Assembly (NCBI GenBank): GCA_016801885.1
Contig: CM028882.1
Coordinates: 18,865,047 to 18,929,046 of the forward strand
Length of the DNA: 64,000 bases
Direction of reading: 5' to 3'
DNA from: Toxotes chatareus
Taxonomy: Eukaryota; Chordata; Actinopteri; Toxotidae
The notes under the pieces were generated by a model, which was given only the letters and a program-made list of their open reading frames with translations, searched no databases and was not told the DNA's origin. This document shows positions 46,019 to 59,850 of the stretch, one piece after another. The position numbers were made by a program, and so were the translations under genes. The stretch's first letter is position 1. Each line of letters starts with the position of its first letter.

Positions 46019-49000
46019 GGCTTGGAACATGCTTAGTTTGTTGTCCTTTTTCTGGAGTTGTCTTGGATGCACTCAGCTTTGAAGCAGCCACTGAAGATCA
46101 AGCAATCTCAAGTGAAATTGGATAATTTTGCACAGTCCCACTGCAGTTCATCTAGTGGCACAAAAACAGAGAAATGGCTGAGCCCAGTTTGAAGATGCCC
46201 CCAGTCTGAACAAATTGATTCCTTGTCATAATGTCTGTCCAATTAATTTACCTTTTGCAGCTGAGGCTTGGTGAAGAGGTTGGCTAATTGTTGCTGCCTC
46301 TGTCAGATCCATCACAGCCCTCTGTAGAGAGAGTGAAGCCAAACACTGGACCAGAGGAGGACCGGCCATCTGGAGAGACTTTTTTTTTCTGTGTGCTGGT
46401 CAGAAGGTGGCGTGCCTGTGAGTCCAAAAACAGTTATAGAAAATAAACCTAAAAACCTTATATGCTGCTCAATAGATGAGCTGCAAACCAAGACCTCTTA
46501 AGAGGCCAGATTCATATTTTCGAGCACAAATTTATGCCTTCTTAAAGATTTATGTGTGGAAATTTCAAGTCAACAGCTTAAAAAGCTAAAAGTCTAAAAA
46601 AAAAAAAAGAACGAAGAATTAAACACTAGAAGCAAGAGATTCACTGCATGGATTGCATGGGAGCTTTTGTAAACTTTGAATGTGCAACTTATTTAATCGG
46701 GTTTGATACTTCGAAGTTGTTTCATAAAAAATTCAAAAAAAAAACAGATGGCAAGCTCAATTCTAGCACTGAAGTAGCTTTATTCATTTGCCTCTGTGAA
46801 CACCTGGATTGGGAGAGATGTTCTAATGTACTCCAGTTTGAGACTTTAACACATAATGAGATGTACTCTAAAAATAAAACTCTCGCTATTTTCCATCACA
46901 TGTGCTGGCTCACCTTTATCACTGCCCATGCTGATGCTGTGCAGTCCTTGGTGGGGTGTACACACACCCTGCTGTCGTTGCCATGATGCTGTGCCTCTAT
47001 ATTTAATTCAGACCACACAACTCTGTGTTGATAATAATCGCACAGATTACCTGGAGCCATAATCACATGACGTGTGACGAGGAGAAGGTAAAGCACAGGC
47101 CAGCTGGTCTGCCTGGGTGCGACTGAGCCAAAACACAAAGACACATAGCATATGTATAACGGCCAGCAGGCAACGCACACACACAAATATGCACATACAC
47201 AGGCACAGAGTCAAAAAGGAATAACAACAAGCAGAAACAGCATTATTCTGATTTCAGTCAGCCTGTAACTGAACCTGTAAATGCACCAAAGCTATTTTTA
47301 AAAAAATCTCTTAAATAGTGGCCTCTGTCCATTCAGTGTCATGCAATAAAATCTCAAATTAAGTGACAAATTGTGCCCTTGGTTTCAGCTACATTTACTG
47401 TAAAACGTCTGCAAATCTGAGAAAGAAAGTATATTTTCTTTACAATAGAATAGGAGAGTTGGGTTATTCCATCTCATCCCACCAAAACAAATTTAATCAA
47501 CACAGGCTGAAATTGAACTTTTTCTTTATTTTATGTTTTGTTTTGATTTGGTATTGGCTCTCTAAAACCCAAACTCTGAAACGTGCAGTATATATTATGC
47601 ATATAGGTATGTTCACACAGACCAGTATATTTAAAAAAAATTACATATATGCAGACATTCATGGACTGAGATAACATATTCACAGCCTGCATCTGTCCTT
47701 CTAGCCTTCTTTATCGTGCCCTTAACCCTCTAACAGTATCTATATCCATTGTTTTTTCCTCTTTCCTCACCTTCCCCCACCATCTCACATCCTTCCGCCT
47801 CTCCACGCCCCTCCACCCTGCCATCAAATCCCTCCAATGTTCAGCCACCAACCTGTCACTTAAACCTCAGAGCTATGGGACACAGCTGCAGGATATCAGT
47901 AACCTCTATGCATACATATACACAAACACAAGGATACACACACACATGCACGCACACATGTGACTGTCCCCCGCTGCCTCTCTGGACTATAATCAGTGGG
48001 GTCTCAGCTGCTGGTCTGGCCATCTCTTCTCTGAGGGCTGCAAAGATCAGACAGCCCTCCAGGGGAATGACCGAGTGTGTTTCTGAATTTTCAAACATTT
48101 GGGGACGAATTTGGAATATAAACCAGTTGATTGAGGGCGGCTTGTCTAATTAGGGATAAAACTGGTTTCCCCTATGAGCTTAAACAACTGCAGGGACAAC
48201 AGTGAGTCTAGAAGCACCTCAACAAAAAGATTGGGAAACAAGGTACGGTGATGTTTGGTCTCACACTGGACTCAGTAAAGTGTGTGTGGCACGCAATAAA
48301 TTCTCCATGTCATGACTCTACTGACCTTGCCACATCTAAGTACACTTTGGCAAACTGGCGCAGATTTGATCAATAGGGTTAATATTACTATGAGCTAATA
48401 TACGTTGCCTTAAGGTGGTTTTAGCAGAAAGACCATTATTCAAATTTGAGCACAAATAAGAAAACTAACATAATTAATCTTGCAAATATTGAGACTGTAG
48501 TTATTTTCCATGACAACTAATTTGCTAAGATACACATAAAAAAATATCATCCCACACATAAAATCACCCCTTTATGTAAAAACTGTATTAAATAATTTTC
48601 TGATCTGGCAAATTTGTTAGCAAGCAGTTTACACTATTTATTCAGCAGATACAGAGAAACAGTAACATTCATTTGAAGTTGTGTTTCTGGCCTCCTAACA
48701 ATTTTTTTTTTTTTTTTAGCCCAGCTCTGGTCTCCACCAGCTCCTTAGGGAAATATCTTGCTAAATGTGCCACTATATCCACAGCTAGTTCCTAACTTTG
48801 TCTGTAACAATAATGATTAAAGCCACTTCAAATGTTAATTAAAAAAGGCTTTTGTGTGAGAAATATCTAATAAATGTGTAATATTGAGCGAAGCAGGGCA
48901 TTGTGGGAGAGTACATGTGAGTTATGAGTTGTTTTTCCATTCCTCCACTAACATTGTGAATGTATGCTGTGGTTAGTTCTCCAGGGAATGGATTTATAAG

Positions 49001-49410
49001 TCGATGCAATACCCCGAATGGAGACTTATACCAACAATGTGTGTCTGTTTGTATGTGTGAGTGTGAGTTATTGAGCTCTATAATCTGTGTGTGTGTATGT
49101 GTTTACCTGCATATTTGTGTCGGCCCAACATATGTGTGTACAGCACATGTGCCAACTGCTGCGTGTTTGACAGCCTGTGCATGTGGTACTATGTATGTGT
49201 GTGTGTGTGTTTGCCTTCTCCGAAGCCCTGAAGGTCAGCTGTGAGGTGATTATACTTCAGCTGCATCCAGGTTTGGAGCACAAACGGCTGCACTTCCACA
49301 TTGATTTCCTGTCACTCCAGATGGAAATTCATACTGTAGACCAGATTGGATCATCTCTGCCCCCTCTCCCTCTCTTTCTCTCTCTCTGTCTCCCTTTCTT
49401 TTCTCTCTCT

Positions 49411-49431
49411 CACACACACACACACACACAC
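49411..49431. repeat. (CA)n microsatellite following CT-rich DNA
   Basis: About ten CA units preceded by a long TCTC-rich stretch (49358-49410), seen directly. Confidence 0.9.
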
Positions 49432-49629
49432 GGCCTAATCATGCTCAAACTGATGAATGATTCCAAAGTTAGCGGTTAAAAGGTGAGGGATCAGGCTGTG
49501 TTTGTGACAGGTCACTGACGGTTTCAGTGGACAGGTGGAAATGTATTCTCTGGGATCTGGATGAACTGTCAAATTAGGTTATAGGAAAAGATTTCATCTG
49601 GAATTTTAATTCTCAAATTTAAAACGACT

Positions 49630-49990
49630 GACATGTTATTGAAATTCAAATGGCCGTGTCTCCAGTATTTCTCAATCTTACCACATGAATATGAATGGAG
49701 TGATAGCCTCCATCTGATTCTTCCTTAATATGCATGAGAGGAGAAGACTTGATAAATTGCCCAAACCTGTGTACTGATCTCCATTTACAATTATTGGCCC
49801 AAGAAACCAATTGTTCTATAATGAGAAGCATTTACACCCTCACTGGATGGACTTTTAATGTTATCTGGGTTCCATCTTGACCTGGCCTTGTTACATGAGG
49901 GGTCAAGGGTCATACATCTTGTGAAGGGAGCATCCGTCACACTTGACATTTTGTATTGACCTCTGCAGAGAGCATGCGTCGTGGTAGTTG
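49630..49990. promoter_or_regulatory. Candidate conserved noncoding element
   Basis: A repeat-free stretch with SOX-type cores (ACAAT near 49788 and ATTGTT at 49810-49815) and ATTA/TAAT words, flanked by microsatellites on both sides. This is compositional evidence only. Confidence 0.28.
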
Positions 49991-50142
49991 TTGACGGATG
50001 AGGGAGCTGCTGACACTTCCTCGGCAAAGGTGCAAAGAATGGAAACACACGCAAAAGCAAGCAAAGAGGAATGCATACACACATGCACACACACGTGTAA
50101 ACATGTGTACACACAACCATTTCAACCCCTACCTCCCCCATC

Positions 50143-50171
50143 CCACACACACACACACACACACACACACA
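50143..50171. repeat. (CA)n microsatellite
   Basis: About 14 CA units, seen directly. Confidence 0.93.
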
Positions 50172-50520
50172 TTTAAAAGGCTTTTCATTTCAGGAAGTGA
50201 TTGCAGGCTTAAGACATTACTTGTGAATGGTGACTACCATTAAAGGCTTGTTCATTGCTGTGCTAACAGCCCCTTTCCCATTGACAGGTCAGGGCTGAAT
50301 AAATGGAGCCCCATGAGTGATGACATCAATGCCTGATATTTATGCAAAAAGCTGGACTGTGAATGAAAACCATCATTTGGCATCACGCCATGTAATGGAT
50401 TTCAAACCATTACATTTGACCTGCGCTCTATAATTTTTTTTTTTTTTAATTCCTCTATCTCAAAATCATGACAAGCAGGTTGGCATTTTTGGGTATAAGG
50501 AAGGCTTTAGAACATAAAAT

Positions 50521-51035
50521 CAGTGGTTGAGACTGAATTTTTGTACAGTTCCAAGGTAATTTATTTAGTAATATTTTATCCTTCTACTCCACTACAATAT
50601 GGAAGAGAATATTTCATTTTTTTACTCCATTACATTTATTTGAGCGCTACAGTCACTATCTATCTTTCACATTTCATTTAACTACTTTATATAGTTGTAC
50701 TGTTCTACTGGTCCTTTGAAGTCAAACCCAACTCAACCAGGTCCAACATTAAAATGCCGGAATAAAAAGTAGAAAATGGCTCTAAAATATAGTGGAATAG
50801 AAGTTACAGTATTAAATTATCTTGAATAAATAAATGTCAGTCATGTCAATATTACAACATAAGAGACAGAGATAATTTGCCTTGCTTGTACTTTTCAAAG
50901 CAGATATTTCGGATTATAATTTATTACCAAGGTAAAATTTGACTGCAGGACTTTTACTTGTAATGGAGTATATTTCTCATTTTAGTATTGCTACTTTTAC
51001 TCAAGTAAAGGATCCGAATACTTTGTTCACTACTG
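50521..51035. mobile_element. Non-autonomous hAT-like element (teleost family)
   Basis: It starts CAGTGGTTGAGA and ends CACTACTG, an imperfect inverted pair of the family's CAGTGGTGGAAG-type ends. Internal words typical of the family are present: TTCTACTCCACTACA, TTTTTACTCCATTACATTTA, GCAGGACTTTTACTTGTAAT and CTTTTACTCAAGTAAAGGAT. The 8-base flanks CATAAAAT (left) and CATGCAAT (right) agree at six of eight positions, as expected of a decayed hAT target-site duplication. No transposase is encoded. Family assignment is from memory. Confidence 0.75.
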
Positions 51036-51221
51036 CATGCAATAACAAATTTAATCTGTTATGACTTTGTGCTGTAATTTGAAGTATTTTCCAAAAGGTG
51101 AGTTTCGTGCTGGGCTGAGATTGATGTGTCTGAAAAGGGTTAGATGGACATGATCGGTGCATTTGTTGAGCTGTTTTCCAGCTGTAAGAGTGTTTTCTTG
51201 CTTTTTCTCTCTCCCCCATAC

Positions 51222-51252
51222 ACACACACACACACACACATACACACACACA
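51222..51252. repeat. (CA)n microsatellite
   Basis: CA units with one TACA interruption, seen directly. Confidence 0.92.
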
Positions 51253-54200
51253 CTTATTCCATAATTGATGTGGGAGATGAGGCTCCCCAGGGGTCATCTC
51301 CCCTCTCTTCATCCCTCCCATTTTCCCCAGCTGTTCTTGGCTGTCTCCTGCTCACCTTCTCCTCTCTTTCTCCTTCTTTCATTTCACCCTTCCATCCCCT
51401 GCCTTTCATCTTGTCCACCCGTTTTTATGCCTGCTGGCCTTCATCCATTTAATGTGCTGACGGCGCTGGGGGTTACCAGTTCGCTTCCAGCAAACCACTC
51501 ATAGCAAGATGCATCTCTTTTTCACCTCCTCTCCATTTGCCCTCCTCCTGTGTGTCTCTGTATCTATATCTGTGTCTTGGTACAAATTCACCCTCCCCTA
51601 CACACATGAACACACACAAAACCCTCACTTTGCAATTTGCGCACACATACGCACCTTGTGTTCACTCTCTTTCTTGCAGTCTCCCCTCAGAGGCTTTTAT
51701 CACACCATACCTGGGTCCCTCTCCAGATGTTAAGTGTCTTCCTGGCTGGTGGAGATAGTAAAGAGAAGGCAGGCACGAGGAAAAGCACACATACCCTCAC
51801 TCACACACACACACTGGATAGAGATGTATGGTAAGAGAAAATCTGAATTACTGTGAAATCATCAAAGCCCCCTTAATGGAATAGACACACACATGTACAC
51901 ACAAGACACACATGTACATTAGCTTAGACCTTGCTGGTCACCCTGCAGAAATGTTATATTGTATCATAACAGTACAGGCAGTATATCTCAGCTAACATAA
52001 TAGATTTACATAAAGTGTGTCTCAATTTATCAAACCTGACACTCATAAACTCTTTCTAGGTAATTGTGGCACAATGTGACTTCATGTAGCATTAAATTCA
52101 TCTTTATTGGATTTATTATTGGGGTTACTGAAATGGAACATGTTTTATTGCAAACGTAAAAAAAATATCACACTTCATAAAATGACTCCAACTGTCCTAT
52201 GAAAGAGAAGGTCTTTTACACTCAGTCCTATTCATATTAAAAAATATCTTACTCTACAGCTCTTGCACAGAGGCTCACTAAAAAAAATCCTGATTAATGC
52301 AATGTGAAATCTGTGTGAAAGCTCAAGAGTTTTGGGAAAAGTAACAGACTCGACTGAATTGAACTGAAGTGAATTTAAATTGAAACGAATTAAAGTGATC
52401 AGTTTGCAGTGGACAAGAGCAAAGGTGCAATTTCAACTAGGGGTGGAAAAATCCTATTTTTGTGCCACTCACTTTTGTAGTGTTAGGTTGATTTAGTCTC
52501 TCTGAATATTGTTCTCTGTTCTCTATTGTCCTACCAAAAGATCAGTGTCGATTAAAATGTTTAAACACTTATTTGAGTCATCTTCCATTATTACCGTGTG
52601 GTCAAATCAGCAAGCTTAATGTGCAGCAGTGAGAGGTGTGGCAAGTGCTTTGCAGACTTTTTTTGTCCTTGATCTTGCCTGTCAAGCTACATACAGGCTG
52701 GCCTACCTTACTGCTCGAGGTCCCTGTGGCAGTATGCAGCCTGAACGGAAAACCTGAAAACACTACTAACTAAAAAAAAAAATGTTATTTTAATCCATAT
52801 GCTCCTTTACAGTTAATGTTGTCCTAAAAAGACACACCAGTCAAAAATAGAAACTGTGTCCTACTTATTAATTTCAGTGTAATTTGATTTGCATTTTTTC
52901 GTTTTGATTTATTACTTGTCTACTCCACTTTGCCCCCCACAATTTGAAACAAAACCTATGTCCTTGGGCAAGACTGATTAAAATCATGCTATCAGGAGGT
53001 TTATAAGAAGAAAGGAATTTCATTAAAAGTGTCTGAAGATTAAAGCCTATGTTATGGTTTGGTAAACTTAACTATGATAAGCAAACGTTAAAACCACAAG
53101 TGCTGTTAGTAAAATTTCAAGCCACTGCAGGAAGGTATTCTTGTAAATGATTGTGTCTGAGTGGCCCATGGAGTGTGTTATGGGTCAAGCAATAGCCTGA
53201 GGAGGCTGTCTGGTGGCTCTGTCTGGTTAGGGTGCCTCACAGGCAGGCCTGGAGCCCTGAGCAGGCCCCTGCTCCCTGGGGACCATCTGACCATCCTCCA
53301 ATCACTAAACCAGCAGATGGTGAAGGAGTAGGGACTGATTGGCATGGACTGCTCTCTAAAATGTTTTCTGAAAACAACAGCACTATAAGCGAAAACACGG
53401 CCGTACAGCGAAGAAACAATGAATAAAACATAGGGCTCTGACTCTTATTTGACTCCGTGTCCTCTGACATTTTTTTTCCCAATTGAAAAAAAAAAAAAGG
53501 AAGCTCTTCCACACAATAGTCACAGCTTACAAATAAAGGAGAGACGGGATAGATTTACATGCAGCAGGTATACTGAACTGATTTTATGGAGCAAGAGTAA
53601 CAGACTATTTTGAGACATCTCTGCTTTAATACCAGCTAGCATGGGGGGAGAGTGACAGGGAAGATGGGCAGAGGGAGACATGAAACAAAGTCTGTGAGCT
53701 GCAATCAAACCTGCAGTACCCAAGAGTATATGTCTTTACATTGTACGCAGAAAACATGAGGTCTCTTCTGTCAAAACAGGAAGGAATCACGCTGAGGTGA
53801 ACACAAAGTATTTACTTTTGCCTTCAGAGAGTTAGCAACGTCTTCAGTCTGTGCGTTAAGGATTTTATTACAGAGTCACGTGAATTAATGTGATCTGATT
53901 TGTCATAACAATAAAATCAAATATTTTTTATTTTTAATATTCATGATTTGCTGCTTTATGTGAAGTATCAGCACAGTTGGATTTTATTTTAGGCCAACAG
54001 ACAAGATAGAATATTTGGTAAAGAATGTGAGGGGGTGATGGATTTGAAGTGAGAATATGATGGCTTTCAGATGTCCATATGAACGGGAATGATTTCAGAA
54101 ATGCAAAACTGTTTTTCCATTCTCTGTTTTTTTTTTTTTTTTTCTGTTGGTAAGGCCTATCCTCCAGCTATTCTGTTTGTGTTTATGGGTAATTTGGTGC

Positions 54201-54438
54201 TGCAAATAGTGTTCAGCTGTGCTCATTTTACCACCATCACACCCATCACTGACAGAAAACAAAAATGGTTTTGGGTGTGTTTTTGGGAATTATGATGAAT
54301 ACAGAATCACAGCTACAAGACACATAACAAGCCCTGTACTTGGATTTTTTTCACTCACCAGTTGAAAAAATGTTAGCAGCATGTACAAGTACTGGATGGA
54401 TTGCTATTGCTTGTACAGGCATTCATGATTCCCAGAGG

Positions 54439-54471
54439 ATGTATAATAAGGACAGAGTCCTTATTATACAT
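54439..54471. repeat. Perfect palindrome, 15-base arms
   Basis: ATGTATAATAAGGAC at 54439-54453 and its exact reverse complement at 54457-54471 are separated by only three bases (AGA). Confidence 0.9.
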
Positions 54472-57194
54472 GAATAGAAGACTGATGCCATGCAGTCATT
54501 GTGTTTATCTTCATATAGAGTGATTGCAGTGAGCAGAAGGCTAACAGTGTATTTGCTTTGTTAGATGTCTGTTACTCAAAAGGACTATTGAGAGTCTCTC
54601 CTTATCTTCCTTATTGTTGTCTTCACTCTTCACAAGCTCAAGCGGCCTTAGAAACATGTAGGGGAAAAGGCCCATCATAGTCCTTGAAGTACCCAAGTGG
54701 TATCTCCTGTCAATGCTTTAGCTCCAATAGCTAGTTATATGTTTGAGGAGACATATGTCAGCCATGACATAGCCTACGGTATAAAATCAGAGCCTAAGGT
54801 GTAGCCCCTCAGTGCAGGAGTATAAATCCAGCTTTATTCTTGTAGAATGTCTGTAAAAGTAATAGAAACAGTGACATCTAAGTGCATCAAACAGCACTGA
54901 CAAAGCACAAAAGACCATTTGGTTAGAGGCAGAGACAAAGGGCAGGTGTTTTTTGTTCTCAGAGAGCTGTGACAGAGGCTTTTAGAAGGATTCATGGTAA
55001 ACACCAACCTCAAAAAGGGGAACGGGTTAACTCTGTCATTTCAGGACAACCTACAGTAGCAACTCATTCAAACAACAAAGTTATTCACAGTAACAACTTA
55101 TACACTCATTCAAACAAATTACTGAGTCATCTAAATGAACAGCAGAAAAACAAATTGACTTTAGGCGCCTCTAGAGTAAATCAGCATTCTATTCAGGGGA
55201 AACAATCACCAGGATATCTGATACTATTAGTAATGACCTGTTCAAGAGATGTAATCTACTGCTGGAAAATTACAAATACAATTGACCTGACTGTTATATG
55301 AAGATCAACACAGTTGCATTTTAAAGGAAAAGTCAAGGAAAGTTGTTGTTAGGGATAATTTTTGTAATAAAAAAAATCTAAATCATCAGTGTCAGTTTTT
55401 CAGTATTAGTACATACTGCTGTCTATGTAGTACGATGCTGTTTTAGAGATTGAAATTGTTAATGTTTTCAATAATTAATGTTAAAACATGTGTTCAAACA
55501 TATGTGTCCGTGGACAGATTGACCTTGCAAATTGACATCGAGAAGCTCCTAAACAAACATCTTGCAAACGTATACTGGCACATCAGCACGCGTGCCCTTC
55601 AAGTTTCACGCATGGCTCCTGCACATGCTGCACATTAGTTGATGGATCACACGATTACAGTAGTTCACACTGGTTGAATAGGTGGTAATCATGCATGTTG
55701 CAAAGTGTTTTTCAACATCATGAACCCTGTATTACTTGCACGCCACACATCTGCTGAGGCTGAGAGAACAAACAGCTCTGTCTGAAACATTTGATCAGAC
55801 ACGCACACTCACAGACAGACACACACAGATTCAGAGTGATGTTATGTTATGTTTGGTCCTCAGAGACAAGCTCATTTACAACAAGTGCAGAGCAGCCTTT
55901 ACCATCTCTCTAATAGCTCATGATTATCCAAATATTGTGACAAGTGTGTTGAAGAGGACCACAGCATGGTAGCACTGATGGATGGGGTGAAGCTCTGAGA
56001 ATCCTTCCTCCTCATATTTGATTAAGACAAACACACACAAACACATCTTCTCACCAGTGAATCGTCCTTTCACATGTGATAAATCTCTAACAGCCAAATG
56101 CAAAGGAAGAGATGACTTGATTATAGCTGACACCAGGGTGTGCATCTCTGATCTAATGACAGAGTGGAGTGGTGAATTCGGTTTGATATAATTTAGTTCA
56201 AAGGCCATTTATCTTCCTCAAATGACCATCAGTGACCAGTGAGGCTACTGTACCTTCATTGCAGATGCCATGCACCCAGTTAATGTTTTACGTACAGCAA
56301 GTTAGCATGCTAAACTCTCTAGGTGTGTTTTTTTTTTTTTTTTTTTTGGAATCAACTATGTCTACAGGATCATACTGGGATGAAAACTGCTGCACCTGTT
56401 TTTATCTGAGACCTCTGCTGCAAGTGATTTGCATACCTTTTCGCCCTGGATTTTGTCTCACAAACAACATACAAACTGCCCTACAAACAGTTTGTGGGGG
56501 AACACTGCAGACACTACTCAAAGCTGAAAAAGGTTCCCCAACTCCTCTGCATTTTTGTGGGGAAAACATTTGCCATTTTTCTTTTTTCTACAGATAATTC
56601 TCCTATAAAAACTCTCAAACTGACCAACCATCAAAGATCATGCAATAAAAGACAGAGCTCTTTGCAGTACAGACAGAAATAAAATATTTATTAGTTTTAA
56701 GTTTAAAGGTCGATTGCTGACATTGGAAATGTTCTTGGCTGCCTGGTGTGGAAAACGGGTCGAGTCATCTCCTTTTTAGAGCTGGAAGGTGTTTCTGAGG
56801 CCGGGACTTCTGGAAAGTTGTATGCAGTTACCAAGGCTAAGCTAGTGGCTGAATGGCCAGTAAATCCCTTTAAATTGATGTGCTTCCTGCTTAACTGCGA
56901 TATCTTATTTTGTATTCTACATAATGTTAAATACAAAATGTTACATGCTACATGTTACAAACAAAAAAAGTTACATGCGGGTGTGGAGGATCTGAAGTTG
57001 TGTAAAGACACAAGGGTGTAATGAAAGTAAAGTAAAAAGTAATGTCACACACCAGACCTATACCCTTGTGTGTGTGCGCCATGGTTCCTGCCTGGTGTTG
57101 TGGATCTCATTAGAGTACACATGCTTTCAATCCACACGGCAAGCACACACCTCTTTCACATGCCCTTCTGCCCATAGGAGGCTCACTCCCATGT

Positions 57195-57295
<101 letters not shown>

Positions 57296-58477
57296 TATGA
57301 ATACCTTGACAACTACAGGCAGACAAATACACAGAGACAGATGGTTAATTGCGAGCACACCACTAAACATGCAACCTCTCTGAAATCCCATGATGGTACT
57401 AAAGCACTTACAGGTATTCAGATGAGCATAGAGCACGGAATATCCGACACACACTCTGACTTACACACACTCTCACTTACACACACAGACAACTTAATCC
57501 ATGCTGTTGGCAGAGGAGTCTTTGAGCAGATGCCTTGCTACACACGGTGAAGTAGGCATCATCTGGCTGCTGAGAAAAGCCTGTCAGTTATTACACATTT
57601 GAACAGACGTGCAATCCTGCACACGCACATCCATGCTCACATACACAAACTTTCACAAGCACAAACATCACACAATTAATTATGAAGTAAGCCCTACAGA
57701 TTGAATGGAGGTGATGTGATGGCCCATCGCCTCGTTTCTCTTAGTAACAAACACTCCAGTTTCACAGCAAAGAAAACAGACTTGTGAATTCTTAACTAAA
57801 ATGCTATCAATAAACAAAAAGAGCAATAAATAAACCACTAAGTTAGTTACGGCAAAACAACAGAGTGGCAGGCAGGCGGCCAGGGAAAGATAGCGAATGT
57901 ACCCTTTGTCTGTGTGTTTTTGTGTCTGAGATATTCTGCACAACAATGCGTGCAATAATAAACTTGAGACATTGTTGATTATGGATGGGGTGCAGGGATT
58001 TACGGGGTGATTTACAAGGGAAAACATCACGAAGGCAGGCTGGAAGGAGACAAAGGCAGTCTGGACGACAGTGGATTCCTGTATGCTAAAGCGTACGGAG
58101 AAATGTGCAGCACCAATAGGATTTTCTCAGTGGAGTCCAAGGTACTGGGATTTGGGAAACAGGATTAGCTGCTGTGTAATAATGTGGATGTGATGGGGGC
58201 AGCGTGCTCAGAAGAGTCAGCCCATGTGGTGTGTGTCTGTGTGTGTGTGTCTGTGGAGTTGGGGGTTGAAGAGAGCAGTCAAGGGGATTAGGAAGGTCCC
58301 AAGAATGAAATGTTCTTCTACTCTCTTTCTCTCCGAGTTTAAAGATTTGATGCAACCATCCTAATTTTAGGGCTAATGAAACATGAATGAGGTTGGTTGG
58401 GTTCATACATGAATACACATACATACACATATACACCGTGCCAGGCATTGTCCTTAGTGAGAGAGGACTAAGCCCCC

Positions 58478-58510
58478 TGTGATTAGTCCAAGTATGTGAT
58501 TAGTCCAAGT
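58478..58510 (+). repeat. Short tandem duplication
   Basis: TGTGATTAGTCCAAGT occurs at 58478-58493 and again at 58495-58510, separated by one base. Confidence 0.9.
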
Positions 58511-59504
58511 TTTAATATGTATGAAATTAAAATAAATTTTATACATATCCCGTCAAAATCTGACTATTGTTTTAGTAATAATAAAGTTTATATACATCTG
58601 TGACCAATATTGTCAGACTATTGACAAAGTAATTTTGGACATGTTGAACAATCATTCATAGCACACAGCAATCTTTATTTCATGTGATGTGACGTTCATT
58701 CACTTTAATTCCAACCGTGTGGCTGAGAGCAGGTTTTTCTATTTATCATTCAACAACCCAAAATTCTGGACAACCAGAAACAACATGGCAACACTTAGGA
58801 CATGACATCTGAGCCATTATCATGTTGTTTACACAAAGCTGTACGGCAGTGCGAGACGTCTCCAAGGTCCTCCGAGGGTGCCATCTGCACAGACACTAAA
58901 ATGTTGAGGTTTTTTTTTTTCATCTAAATCTTGCTTCTCCAACACCAACAAGGCTACCCCAGGATCAAAGTCATGCTCAGAGGGGTTTAAAGAAAAGCAA
59001 AAAATCTAAACAAAAACTCTTCTTCTCCTGCTTTCTGACATTCAGTAAAAGCCTAAAACTGCCAGTCCCACAATATTCCTTTTACCACCAAGACAGATTG
59101 TTCTGTAGCAGCAGTATTTGTGTTTTCAAGGCTTCCCTTCAGGGATAGACATTTAAGATCTGTAGCTGTATGAATGTCTGATTCTCTGGATTATCCCCTT
59201 TTTTGAACAGGAACTCCATAGACTTCACACATTAAAGTCAGTTCAAAAGTCTTGAGGAGTACTACCTGCATTAAGTTATATAAAATCTTTTGTGGCTCCA
59301 GAGGATGGTGCACCAAGTCTGATACATCACTTGCCCACTCCTCATCTGTGTTTAAGGCTAGGAGCTCAAGGCTACCACTAGCATAACATACCCAAATCTC
59401 CAAATGAACTGTGAACAACAAAGGCACACGGTTTTGACAAGGGGACACTGCACTCCCATAAAAAAAGACAACCCCACTGGTCATTTGTGCAAGTTGCTTG
59501 TTAG

Positions 59505-59850
59505 TTATGTTTTATTGTTATGCAACATCTAGTGGCAGTGAGAGATAGTTATCAGTCTTTTCAGCAAAAGACCAAAAGCAACATGTTTACGTTCAAATGA
59601 CAAAGCCGTCTAGTGGCTGTAGTAATTATGACAGAAGCAGAAGGAGGATGTCAGGTGACAATGCTACAGAGCCATAAAGTCATCAAAGGGAGGAGTTCAG
59701 GGTGGATGGATGGTCCCATCCAAAGTAAATATTGGACTTAAACACGGGAGACTGCTGTTCATTCCCATTTCCAACCCACAGTCAACACTGTTTCTTTTAA
59801 CTCACCAAAACCCAACTAAACCTTCACCATAGCACTGTCTCTTCACAAAA
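59505..59850 (+). mobile_element. Probable teleost interspersed repeat
   Basis: It includes the phrases ACATCTAGTGGCAGTGAGAG, GTCTAGTGGCTGTAGTAATT, ATGACAGAAGCAGAAGGAGG and, near the end, GGGAGACTGCTGTTCATTCC followed by CAACACTGTTTCTTTTAA. These resemble a repeat I remember from perch-like fish, with a decayed tRNA-B-box-like GTTC-A region. The borders are approximate and the class is unknown. Confidence 0.45.

Larger units (their letters stand above)
46019..50520. other. Intergenic DNA, no gene seen
   Basis: AT-rich, with scattered GT/CA low complexity (for example 47926-47948, 49085-49215 GT-rich, 49411-49431 CA, 50143-50171 CA). The stretch 49630-49990 is flagged separately. I see no recognisable protein or RNA gene. 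Confidence 0.6.
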
